Below, one piece after another: positions 8,798-16,264 of a stretch of DNA of 64,000 bases. Origin of the DNA: Bradyrhizobium sp. MOS003 (GTDB taxonomy: Bacteria > Pseudomonadota > Alphaproteobacteria > Rhizobiales > Xanthobacteraceae); assembly GCF_003020125.1 (NCBI RefSeq), contig NZ_PYFW01000005.1:1-64000 (forward strand). The letters run 5' to 3'. The notes beneath the pieces are model-generated. The model did no database searches. It worked only from the letters and a program-made list of their open reading frames with translations, and had not been told where the DNA came from. The translations under genes were made by a program, and so were the position numbers. The stretch's first letter is position 1; each line of letters starts with the position of its first letter.

Positions 8798-9367
8798 CTA
8801 ACGCTCGATCGTACACATCCGTCTGATCTTCTTCTGAAGCAGCAGCACGCCGTAGAGCAGTGCCTCGGCTGTCGGCGGGCAGCCTGGAACGTAGATGTCG
8901 ACCGGAACGATGCGGTCGCAGCCGCGCACGACCGAATAGGAATAATGATAATAACCGCCGCCATTGGCGCAGGACCCCATCGAGATCACATAGCGCGGCT
9001 CCGGCATCTGGTCGTAGACCTTGCGGAAGGCCGGCGCCATCTTGTTGGTCAATGTGCCCGCGACGATGATTACATCGGATTGCCGCGGTGAGGCGCGCGG
9101 AGCGAACCCGAAACGTTCCTCGTCATACCGCGGCATCGACATCTGCATCATCTCGACGGCGCAGCAGGCGAGCCCAAACGTCATCCACATCAGCGATCCC
9201 GTGCGCGCCCAGGTGATCAGTTCCTCAGCCGAGGCGGTGAAGAACCCTTTGTCGGCTAGGTCGTCCCGAATCTGCATGAAGTAGGGATCGGACGCGTTGA
9301 TAGGCTGCCCTTCGCCTGGAGGTGCGCCCCGACCCTGCGAAGCGGGAGAAGTCGTGTCGGTCATCAT
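8798..9367 (-). CDS. nuoB: NADH-quinone oxidoreductase subunit B (NuoB), solitary
   Basis: NuoB holds the N2 iron-sulfur cluster that passes electrons to quinone in complex I. The 189-residue product is uninterrupted and keeps the four cysteine positions: the pair in GLACCAVEMM, the one in SMGSCANGG and the one in VPGCPPTAEA. The N-terminal 40 residues (MMTDTTSPASQGRGAPP) are family-variable. No nuoA or nuoC lies next to it, and the only other complex I gene nearby is the wrecked nuoD. Its product could only work with subunits encoded elsewhere. It is unusual that this member alone shows no damage. Confidence 0.85.
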   Translation of the reverse strand: MMTDTTSPASQGRGAPPGEGQPINASDPYFMQIRDDLADKGFFTASAEELITWARTGSLMWMTFGLACCAVEMMQMSMPRYDEERFGFAPRASPRQSDVIIVAGTLTNKMAPAFRKVYDQMPEPRYVISMGSCANGGGYYHYSYSVVRGCDRIVPVDIYVPGCPPTAEALLYGVLLLQKKIRRMCTIER

Positions 9368-9737
9368 TGGTTCTGGCTGTTAAAGTCGTGCAAAACGCGA
9401 CGTTACGCAGCGGAGAACCGCCGTTCCGTGTCATCGTTCCTCCGTAGGCCGGGCGTGTTTCGACGGTGCTATCGCGGGCTCGTGCCGGGTGCACTCCGAC
9501 CAGGCGAGCTTTGCGAAAAGGGCTGCACAGGAAGAGCGGACTGTGGGCGAAGTCGTTAGCGCGGCAGCAGCAATCAAATAAAGAAGCCGGATTGGCAAGC
9601 TCAATGCCATTCCCATTCCTGCGAGAGTAATGTCATGGGCCGGCGACAATCGCTCGCGGCTTAATTTGCCGTGCACAGGAAATCTCGGGCCGGTCGCGGG
9701 TTAATGAGACGGCGGGGGGCAATCACGGAGGAAGCTC
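9368..9737. other. Intergenic stretch
   Basis: Two minus-strand frames (9431-9676 and 9225-9494) overlap. The second has a good GGAGGAACG ribosome binding site before its ATG at 9434 but an Arg/Ser-rich product that runs into nuoB. The first is hydrophobic in the middle (PIRLLYLIAAAAL). Neither matches a family I know; they may be remnants. Confidence 0.3.
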
Positions 9738-10127
9738 ATGAAGAACTTGTCGGCATTACTCGTCGCCTCTGCCCTAGCTATTGGCCCTGTCATGGCCCAG
9801 CAAGCGACTCCCAACCAGAACTTGCAGAATGAAGCCGATAAGGGCATCAAGACGCACAATTCCGGTGCATCTGGAAACGTCGGAAGTCAGGAGGCTCCTG
9901 GCGCTGCAGCGCACCCGCCTGGGCAACCTGCTGTTGGTGGTGCTGCAACCGCTACTAGCGCGCAAAACTCGGGCGCTGGCATCAGCGGTGCGCCTGGCAG
10001 TAAGAGCGGACCGCCTCCCGGGCAAGGCACTGTCGGATCAGCAGGCGACTCTACTGTGCAGCAACAGGATCCGAGCGGCGTTAAGGGACTGCCGGGTAAT
10101 AAGAGCGGGCCGCCTGCGAAACGTTGA
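9738..10127 (+). CDS. Secreted low-complexity Gly/Ala/Ser/Pro-rich protein
   Basis: The 129-residue product begins MKNLSALLVASALAIGPVMA, a clear Sec signal peptide with an A-Q-Q type cleavage region, after a GGAGG ribosome binding site 5 to 6 bases upstream. The mature part is almost entirely Gly, Ala, Ser, Pro, Gln and Asn. A unit like SGxxGxPGSKSGPPPGQG appears near residue 90 and again in degenerate form at the C-terminus (GLPGNKSGPPAKR). No catalytic domain is visible. Similar small secreted proteins occur in Bradyrhizobium; a periplasmic or cell-surface role is inference. Confidence 0.7.
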   Translation: MKNLSALLVASALAIGPVMAQQATPNQNLQNEADKGIKTHNSGASGNVGSQEAPGAAAHPPGQPAVGGAATATSAQNSGAGISGAPGSKSGPPPGQGTVGSAGDSTVQQQDPSGVKGLPGNKSGPPAKR

Positions 10128-10144
10128 ATAATCTCTTTGGCAAC

Positions 10145-10179
10145 CTCGGGGTTGGTTCAGCAATACGACTAACCCCGAG
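10145..10179 (+). terminator. Possible terminator hairpin
   Basis: CTCGGGGTT pairs with AACCCCGAG around a 17-base loop just after the secreted-protein gene. There is no clear T run, so termination strength is doubtful. The rest of 10180-10470 shows no gene. Confidence 0.35.
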
Positions 10180-10470
10180 TGAGCTACACGCATGAATGTT
10201 TCCGACAGGATCGCTGCCGCAAATCTGATGTCGGCGCAGACCGCCAGGCTTTACGTTGCTTCTAGGGGCACAAAGCTGAGAACAAGTTTAGAATAGCGTC
10301 CTTCGAAACCACCTTTAGAGATCCTGGCAAGGGATGGACTCGCTGGACCAAGGGCATGGAGCAGCCTGGAACCTTTGTATATATTCCTGTTTGGTAACGT
10401 CAGTGAGTAGCGCCGCTTTCCGCGAAGCCATGCTGCTCAAAACCTTGCAACCACGCGCCCGGGGGCGAAC

Positions 10471-11634
10471 TTGAGCAATCCAAACGAGCGGCCAGGACGT
10501 GGACGTCGACTAGCGGACTTCATTGGACAAAACGAGGCCGCTATCATCAAGGAATGGACCGAGTTCGCGCGGACTCTTTCGCCGGCCAGCGACAAGATGA
10601 CAAAGCTGGCTTTAGAAGATCATATCGCCGATATACTCAAATTTGTTGCAGACGACCTCGAGTCCATGCAGACTCCACGAGAGCGGCTTGATAAATCGCG
10701 AGGCAAGGGGCCTCCCGACAGTCCGTTTGCTCAAAGCGCGGCAGAGATTCATGCTGCTCTTCGTCTTGCGGACGGTTTCGACATCGATCAGATGATTTCC
10801 GAATATCGTGCGCTTCGAGCAAGCGTAGTGAAGCAATGGGTGGCGCACCACCACGAGTTGGCTTTGACTGATGTCGAAGATCTAACGCGCTTCAACGAAG
10901 CGATTGATCAGGCTGTAACGGAGTCGGTGGCTCATTATACAAAGACGATAAATGAATCCCGCAATTTATTTTTAGGCGTGCTTGGTCACGATCTACGCAA
11001 TCCTATAGGTGCGGTGTCAATGGGCGCTCAGTGGATGGAGCGATCCGGAATAGCCAACCCGAAGCAGGCGAAGGTGGTTTCGGAAATAAGGACGGCGGCG
11101 GGCCGGGCTACACAAATTCTGAACGATTTGCTCGATCTAACGCGCTCATCCTTCGGCACACAAATTCCAATTACAAAAGCCAAGGTCGACATAGTAGTGC
11201 TCTGTCAGGAGATCGCGGATGAGCTTCGCGCGATCCACGCCGATCGTAGTTTTGAGGTTACCCACGACGGAGATCCGAAGGGCTGTTTCGACCCAGCGCG
11301 CCTGGGACAGGTGCTGTCGAACCTGATGGGCAACGCTGTCCAGTATGGCAGTGCATCACGGCCGGTTGCCGTGAGCGTCGCAGGCAACGAGCCGGAGACG
11401 GTCACAATAGCCGTTCACAACTTGGGTTCACCGATTTCCCCGGAAACACTAAAATCGATGTTTCAGTCGTGGACCCGCGGCCAGGACGTCGCTAATGCAC
11501 CTGAGAAGGGCACACATCTGGGCCTCGGTCTCCACATTTCAAAATTGATTATCGAAGCTCACGGCGGCGAAATATCTGTCACATCTAATGAACAAACAGG
11601 GACAACCTTCTCCCTTCAACTTCCACGCAAATGA
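10471..11634 (+). CDS. Sensor histidine kinase with RsbRD-like N-terminal domain
   Basis: The 387-residue product is a soluble two-component sensor kinase with no membrane segment. Residues 10-160 form a helical domain like the RsbRD N-terminal domain, which often senses signals through a globin-like fold. The HisKA domain has its phosphoacceptor His at about residue 173 in LGHDLRNPIG. A HATPase domain follows with an N-box (LSNLMGNAVQYG), a Q-x-W-T-R-G segment and GLGLHISKLIIEAHGGEI. The start is a TTG at 10471 with a weak upstream G-rich site, so the exact start is uncertain. No response regulator gene is adjacent, so it is an orphan kinase whose partner is unknown. Confidence 0.85.
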   Translation: MSNPNERPGRGRRLADFIGQNEAAIIKEWTEFARTLSPASDKMTKLALEDHIADILKFVADDLESMQTPRERLDKSRGKGPPDSPFAQSAAEIHAALRLADGFDIDQMISEYRALRASVVKQWVAHHHELALTDVEDLTRFNEAIDQAVTESVAHYTKTINESRNLFLGVLGHDLRNPIGAVSMGAQWMERSGIANPKQAKVVSEIRTAAGRATQILNDLLDLTRSSFGTQIPITKAKVDIVVLCQEIADELRAIHADRSFEVTHDGDPKGCFDPARLGQVLSNLMGNAVQYGSASRPVAVSVAGNEPETVTIAVHNLGSPISPETLKSMFQSWTRGQDVANAPEKGTHLGLGLHISKLIIEAHGGEISVTSNEQTGTTFSLQLPRK

Positions 11635-12346
11635 GTGACCTTGTGACCTTCGCGCGGAAAGGATGTCCTCGCGCCACTCCTCCGGCCCTAAGCCCTCTGT
11701 GCGTCGCCGGGTTTAACGCCCCAGCCACCGTTGCAAGCTTGAGGCAACTTTCGTTTTTGGCGTCGGGCCTCGACCGTCAGGCGGTGGCCTTACAGTTAGC
11801 TTGACCGGAAACACCTCTGATGCTTCTGCGATAGCGCGCGTTGTGCCTTCTAAAACGTTCTGCAACTGAACAAATTACCATATCGTCAAAAGCAGCCGTG
11901 TCTCCCGGGCTAGCGCCAACAAGCAACGCCAACTCCGCAGTGAGATTGTTGAGCGAACCGTGCAGTGCGTCAGCTCGACATTTAGCAGTTGAAGGTCGGG
12001 CATTTGCTTAACCCGCTCCTCGCTGGGGTGGACCCATTTATAAGTGTAACCTGTCCTATATGAGTAGTTGGGCAGGCGGGCATCGAGTTGCACTGTCCTA
12101 ATTTTCTTGCGGCGAGAACGGCCCTGGGCATCTCCGGGGCTGGACCGAGACACGCCTAGGTCGCCCGACGCACCGACTCAAAGTCGGATGCCAAATGATA
12201 TCCGTTCTGACCAAGATTCACTCCCCAAACTCAAATGATGCAGCCTCCCCCCATTCGATACTTGGAAGCTTCTCGTGAACGTTTAGAAAGTGGCAGCATC
12301 TACTTTACTTGGGAATCAGCAGCCCCGGATGGCTACAATTTCGCGT
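11635..12346. other. Intergenic stretch
   Basis: A minus-strand frame at 11875-12153 (92 codons) has mixed composition and no recognised family. I see no repeat, RNA gene or clear promoter here. Confidence 0.3.
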
Positions 12347-12571
12347 TTAGACGAGCTTGAACTTGTCTAACGGAGCTTCGTGGACGTGCTGACCATCCAC
12401 GTCCGTCACCAGCACTTTGAAGCCCTTGCCTCGCAATTCGGGCCGAGCGTCCGATAGTTCTTCGGCAGGCCGGTCAGCGACTTGCATCGCCATCGAGGCG
12501 TCCTCGAGCAGTTGGCCGCCCTGGTCGGCTACGGTTTTGCTGTCTACAAGATCGAAATGATAACGAGGCAT
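12347..12571 (-). CDS. DUF6894 family protein (74 aa)
   Basis: The product starts MPRYHFDLVDSKTVADQGGQ, the usual beginning of this small rhizobial family (MPRYFFH-like, then D-x-x-G). Next comes a helix of AMQVADRPAEELSD type and a C-terminal strand FKVLVTDVDGQHVHEAPL. Function unknown. Another member lies at 40993-41226 in the chromosomal backbone. The ribosome binding site is weak. The gene is intact within the island end. Confidence 0.65.
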   Translation of the reverse strand: MPRYHFDLVDSKTVADQGGQLLEDASMAMQVADRPAEELSDARPELRGKGFKVLVTDVDGQHVHEAPLDKFKLV

Positions 12572-13000
12572 ATCATTAATTGCGTCAATCCTCGCTTGTT
12601 CCTCAGGCAGGGATCATTGGAAACGCTCGAGAGGACATTGGCTAAACGCGGCGGCTGGTCTTCACTGTTAAATGGCCCTCCGTATTTGTCTGGCGGGATT
12701 CCGGCAATCCTCAGATTGAGCATCGCGGGTCAGCGATGGCAGCCGCAAAGTCGTCGTCGCTCGAAACCAGCCAACTAAGCGCGAGCGGACAAGCTTCGGA
12801 AGCGAGTTAGCGCCGACCCAACCAAAAAAAAGATCACCAAAAAAGTTCCTAGCAAGAGAGCGCAGAAGATGCGGCGATCACCTTCGCGTCCCGGTTTGAT
12901 TTCTTGTGAAAAAGGGCATTGGCGTCTCTTGAAAAGCTAGACCCCTTCCAAGCCTAGCTTCGAGAGCGCCGGCCGTTGCTCCTCAAGGTACATGTCCGCT
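12572..13000. other. Intergenic stretch
   Basis: No supported gene. A plus-strand frame near 12780-12945 is Lys/Arg-rich (ADPTKKKITKKVPSKRAQ) and a short one starts MAAAKSSSLETS at about 12736, but neither is complete. They could be pieces of one broken gene. Confidence 0.25.
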
Positions 13001-13099
13001 TCACCTGATCAACTGTATGGCTATGTGGAGGATGTATCGGGCCGCACATGCGATCCAGATGAACACGCCGATCAGCAGCCAGTCCGGCTCAGTTTTCAT
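13001..13099 (-). CDS. Putative 32-aa single-pass membrane peptide
   Basis: ATG at 13099 to TGA at 13001 encodes MKTEPDWLLIGVFIWIACAA followed by RYILHIAIQLIR. One hydrophobic helix is predicted, flanked by acidic and basic ends. An AGATAGG sequence lies about 10 bases before the start. It sits just downstream of a cysteine-rich gene remnant on the same strand. Supported only by composition and arrangement. Confidence 0.35.
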   Translation of the reverse strand: MKTEPDWLLIGVFIWIACAARYILHIAIQLIR

Positions 13100-13205
13100 T
13101 ATTGGATCGCCTATCTTTGGGAAATTGCGCAGATTCAAGTCTCCGCTTACTCAGCCAACCGGACCATTGCTGTTCCGTCCATTCCACTTAAGCAGCACCC
13201 CGCAA

Positions 13206-13376
13206 TCAGGGCGAATTCCTGGGCACGAACACGCAGCAGTCGCCAAGGAGCGGCTTCAGGCGCTCGCCGCAGCCTTTGCAGTCGGAGAAGAACTGGCAAG
13301 CGTCGGTCGGCATGACCCCGGCAGCAGCGTGACCGCACTTGGGACACGTATCGTTGAGGTCAGGATCATTTATCTT
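13206..13376 (-). pseudogene. Cysteine-rich GDCCVFCSYG-type protein, truncated
   Basis: The minus strand reads CPKCGHAAAGVMPTDACQFF, then SDCKGCGERLKPLLGDCCVF, before the frame goes out of register and stops at 13206. This matches a small family with a CPxCGH zinc-ribbon-like start, MPTDACQFFYxCxGC, and a GDCCVFCSYG...PCPP end. That family is often found beside mercury or other metal-transport genes (from memory). Here the end after GDCCVF is lost and no good start codon is visible, so it is probably a remnant. No mer gene is in the window. Confidence 0.5.
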
Positions 13377-13890
13377 CAGGCGCGTGGCAGCACCGAGTAA
13401 AGAGCTGCCGTTTTCAGATCGGTCACCAGTTTTATCTTCTCTCTCAAAGCGAGGATTTCGGAATATTCCTTTGCGATATCTGCGGGGATCCGAAGTGCTT
13501 CAAGCTGCCAGGCGCCCAATTTGGATATCGCGGCGATGTGCGTATTTTGGATGGGGTACATGGCAATCCAGCCCGCTGTCAGGAAAAAACGGTAAGGAAC
13601 GATACAGCCAAAAGCGTTGCGGCGTCGGTTGAAATAAACAGCCAGCGATGCTGTCGTTTTGGGCCTAGGAGCGCGAGCTGGATGTCGAAACGCCGCGTTG
13701 CATTGGCGGCGATGAAGTCCCGCAGCGCTGCTTCCGGCACATCCTGATCGCTGTTGGCTGCGCGCTGGGCCAGCGTATCGGCGATGTCGGACGTAACTTC
13801 CCTGGCCCGTCCCTGGCCGGGATTGGAACAGGCGACCCGGACTGGATAGGTGTATACTACGCTCAACTCGATCGACAGAATGAGAGAACT
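13377..13890. other. Region before the integrase, uncertain small frames
   Basis: A minus-strand frame of 61 codons (13376-13561, starting MYPIQNTHIAAISKLGAWQL) looks protein-like but lacks a ribosome binding site. A second, 13579-13998, overlaps the integrase start by about 100 bases; its C-terminus is hydrophobic. Neither is recognised. The integrase promoter should lie in 13800-13890. Confidence 0.25.
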
Positions 13891-15171
13891 ATGCCGCGTC
13901 CAAGCAAGGGAGCAAGGCTCTTCAGACGCAAACCGCGATATCGCAACGGCAAGCTCGTTGCCCAAGCCGTCTGGATCATCAAGGACGGAGACCGGCATAT
14001 CGCCACAGGATGCCTTGCGAACGCGTCTAGAACGAAGCCGCCTCGAGAAGCAGAGCAGGCGCTCGCGGACTACATTGCGCGCAAGTACCAGCCCGAACGG
14101 AGCAGACGGGACATAGAGGACATCGACTGCGCGGATGTGCTGTCAATCTATCTAACGGACATTGGCGAGCCAGGCGAGCAATACGAGATTGAGCCGAGGA
14201 TCGAACGGCTCAACGAGTATTGGGGTGGCAAGAAGCTTGCGCAAGTTAATGCCCAAACTTGTGCGGGATATACCAAGCATCGTGGCAGTCCGGGCGGCGC
14301 TCGCCGGGACCTTGAGACACTGCGGGCCGCGATAAATCACCACGCAAAGGAAGGCTTTCACCGCGGCGTGGTGCGGGTGTCGCTCCCTCCCAAAGGTGAG
14401 GCGCGCGAGCGATGGCTGACGCGCCAGGAAGCCGCAGCGCTACTGTGGCATTGTTGGAGGTATCGCGAGAAGCAGACGATACACTCAGGGGCGTCGAAGG
14501 GCGGCCCGGTCGCTACGAACCGAAGACCTTTACGTCATATCGCGCGGTTTATCCTGATAGGCCTATACACGGGCACTCGGGCGGGCGCGATCGCATCGGC
14601 GTCGCCATATTCGATAACTGGGCGCTCTCACGTGGATCTGGAGCGCGGCATTTTTTATCGTAAGGCCATTGGCAAGCGCGCGACAAAGAAGCGGCAGACA
14701 CCAGCGCCCATACCGCCTCGACTGCTAGCCCACCTTCGGCGTTGGTGGAACCGCAAGCTGATTGCAGAGTGCTTCGTTGAGTTCAACGGCAAGCCGGTCG
14801 CATCCGTAAAAAAGGGCTTCAAGACTGCTGTGGGGCTTGCTGGCCTGCCGGGCAGGGTGACGCCCCACACCCTGCGTCATACCGCTGCGACATGGCTCAT
14901 GCAGCGTGGCGTGCCCATGTGGGAGGCGGCGGGGTTCCTGGGCATGTCTCCCGATGTCCTGCAGGACACCTACGGCCACCACCACCCAGACTTTCTGCAG
15001 GGCGCGGCGACAGCCATTGGTCAAAAAGGCCGGTACGTTTCGGTGGTTGAAACGGTGGTCAGCTTGACCGAGGGTCTAAATCAGACGAAAAACCCTAATG
15101 AAATCTGGTCGGAGTGGCAGGATTCGAACCTGCGACCCCTGCGTCCCGAACGCAGTGCTCTACCGGGCTGA
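13891..15171 (+). CDS. Tyrosine recombinase (island integrase)
   Basis: The product of 426 residues is a site-specific integrase. The catalytic domain shows the first Arg in YTGTRAG (about residue 230), HTLRHTAATWL (His326 and Arg329) and a YGHHHPDF block (His363); a candidate nucleophile Tyr382 follows. The N-terminal half (residues 1-160) is basic and fits an arm/core-binding region. The last 20 codons (from SEWQDSNLRP) lie inside the tRNA-Pro gene on the opposite strand, showing that the element inserted at the tRNA 3' end. The gene points toward its attachment site, as is usual. It appears undamaged, so excision may still be possible if the far end of the island survives. Confidence 0.9.
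   Translation: MPRPSKGARLFRRKPRYRNGKLVAQAVWIIKDGDRHIATGCLANASRTKPPREAEQALADYIARKYQPERSRRDIEDIDCADVLSIYLTDIGEPGEQYEIEPRIERLNEYWGGKKLAQVNAQTCAGYTKHRGSPGGARRDLETLRAAINHHAKEGFHRGVVRVSLPPKGEARERWLTRQEAAALLWHCWRYREKQTIHSGASKGGPVATNRRPLRHIARFILIGLYTGTRAGAIASASPYSITGRSHVDLERGIFYRKAIGKRATKKRQTPAPIPPRLLAHLRRWWNRKLIAECFVEFNGKPVASVKKGFKTAVGLAGLPGRVTPHTLRHTAATWLMQRGVPMWEAAGFLGMSPDVLQDTYGHHHPDFLQGAATAIGQKGRYVSVVETVVSLTEGLNQTKNPNEIWSEWQDSNLRPLRPERSALPG
15106..15171. other. Probable island attachment site (right junction)
   Basis: The 3' part of the tRNA-Pro gene overlaps the integrase 3' end. Integrases of this class recombine in the 3' half of a tRNA gene, so one copy of a direct repeat should lie here and the other at the unseen left end of the island. 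The exact crossover cannot be placed from one junction. Confidence 0.6.
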
Positions 15172-15182
15172 GCCACACTCCG
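15106..15182 (-). tRNA. tRNA-Pro (anticodon CGG)
   Basis: Read on the minus strand, the acceptor stem CGGAGTG pairs with CACTCCG and the discriminator A and an encoded CCA follow (15106-15109). The D-arm has GGCTCAGCCCGGTAGAGC. The anticodon stem CTGCG/CGCAG encloses loop TTCGGGA with anticodon CGG. The T-arm reads GGTTCGAATCC. It is complete, so insertion of the island restored the 3' end. Confidence 0.97.
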
Positions 15183-15250
15183 ACAAGAGGCCGGCTTATA
15201 GCGTCGGGTTTGGCGCACCGCAAGCGGCCGAGCTGAGGAATTTTATCCCT

Positions 15251-16240
15251 GTGAAAACGGGTCTTGAAACGCTGATTTTACCGGCAGGCCACGCCGGCGC
15301 CGAGGCTGCGGCCCGCCGGCTTGCCGCCGGCGGGCTGGTCGCGTTTCCGACCGAGACCGTCTACGGGCTGGGGGCGGATGCGGCCAATGCCGCCGCGATC
15401 GCCCATCTCTACGCCGCCAAGGGGCGGCCGGCCTTCAATCCGCTGATCGCCCATGTCCCGGACATTGCGGCCGCGCGCCGGATCGGCCGGTTCGACGCCC
15501 GCGCATTGAGGCTCGCGGAAGCGTTCTGGCCGGGGCCGCTGACGCTGGTGGTGCCGAAAACGGACAACTGCCCGGTGGCGGATCTCGCCACCGCCGGCCT
15601 CGACACGGTCGCGATCCGCATTCCCGCCCACGAGGTGGCGCAGGCGATCCTCCGCGCCTTCGGCGGGGCCGTGGTGGCGCCGTCCGCCAATATCTCCGGC
15701 CACGTCTCGCCGACGCTGGCGGCCCATGTCGAGAACGACTTATCGGGCCGGATCGACCTGATCGTGGACGGCGGGCCTGTTACGGTCGGCGTCGAATCGA
15801 CCATCGTCGGGTGCTTCGAGGAGACGATGCTGCTGCGCCCGGGCGGGCTGTCGCGCGAGCGGATCGAGGCGGTGCTCGGCGCAGCCCTGGCGCGGCCGCC
15901 ACTGGAGGCCGAGAGCGACGACAGCCAGCCGCTGGCGCCGGGCATGCTGGCCTCGCATTACGCGCCGCGCGCCCAGGTGCGACTTGGTGCGCAGGACGTT
16001 GCGCCTGATGAAGCGCTGCTGGCGTTCGGACCGGCGCGCCTTCCCGGCGTCGACGGCGCGGTTGCCGTCATGAATTTGTCGCCGACCGCTGATCTCGATG
16101 AAGCCGCCGCCAATCTGTTCGGCTATCTTCGCAGCCTCGATGCGAAGAGCCCGCGGGCGATTGCGGTGATGGCGATCCCCGAGGAAGGACTTGGCGAAGC
16201 GATCAACGACCGGCTGCGCCGGGCTGCGGTCATGCGATAA
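15251..16240 (+). CDS. Threonylcarbamoyl-AMP synthase (Sua5/YrdC/TsaC)
   Basis: It makes threonylcarbamoyl-AMP from threonine, bicarbonate and ATP for the universal t6A37 modification of ANN-decoding tRNAs. The YrdC domain covers about residues 10-200: GGLVAFPTETVYGLGADA, KGRPAFNPLI, the KxR-like substrate region, and PSANISGHVSPT. The Sua5 C-terminal domain follows after LRPGGLSRERIE and LAPGMLASHYAPR, so this is the long, two-domain form. The open frame extends upstream through the tRNA gene; GTG at 15251, preceded by a GAGGAA site, is the sensible start and gives 329 residues. It is the first backbone gene beside the island. Confidence 0.9.
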   Translation: MKTGLETLILPAGHAGAEAAARRLAAGGLVAFPTETVYGLGADAANAAAIAHLYAAKGRPAFNPLIAHVPDIAAARRIGRFDARALRLAEAFWPGPLTLVVPKTDNCPVADLATAGLDTVAIRIPAHEVAQAILRAFGGAVVAPSANISGHVSPTLAAHVENDLSGRIDLIVDGGPVTVGVESTIVGCFEETMLLRPGGLSRERIEAVLGAALARPPLEAESDDSQPLAPGMLASHYAPRAQVRLGAQDVAPDEALLAFGPARLPGVDGAVAVMNLSPTADLDEAAANLFGYLRSLDAKSPRAIAVMAIPEEGLGEAINDRLRRAAVMR

Positions 16241-16264
16241 GAAGCTTGAGAAGAGACACGAGAA

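Noticed and set aside
13579..13998. Minus-strand frame of 139 codons overlapping the integrase start
   Set aside because: Its first third is antisense to the integrase; there is no ribosome binding site and no family match. The hydrophobic end is not enough to call it a gene.
15098..15250. N-terminal extension of the Sua5 frame through the tRNA gene
   Set aside because: It would translate the tRNA sequence. The GTG at 15251 with a GAGGAA site gives the family's normal start.
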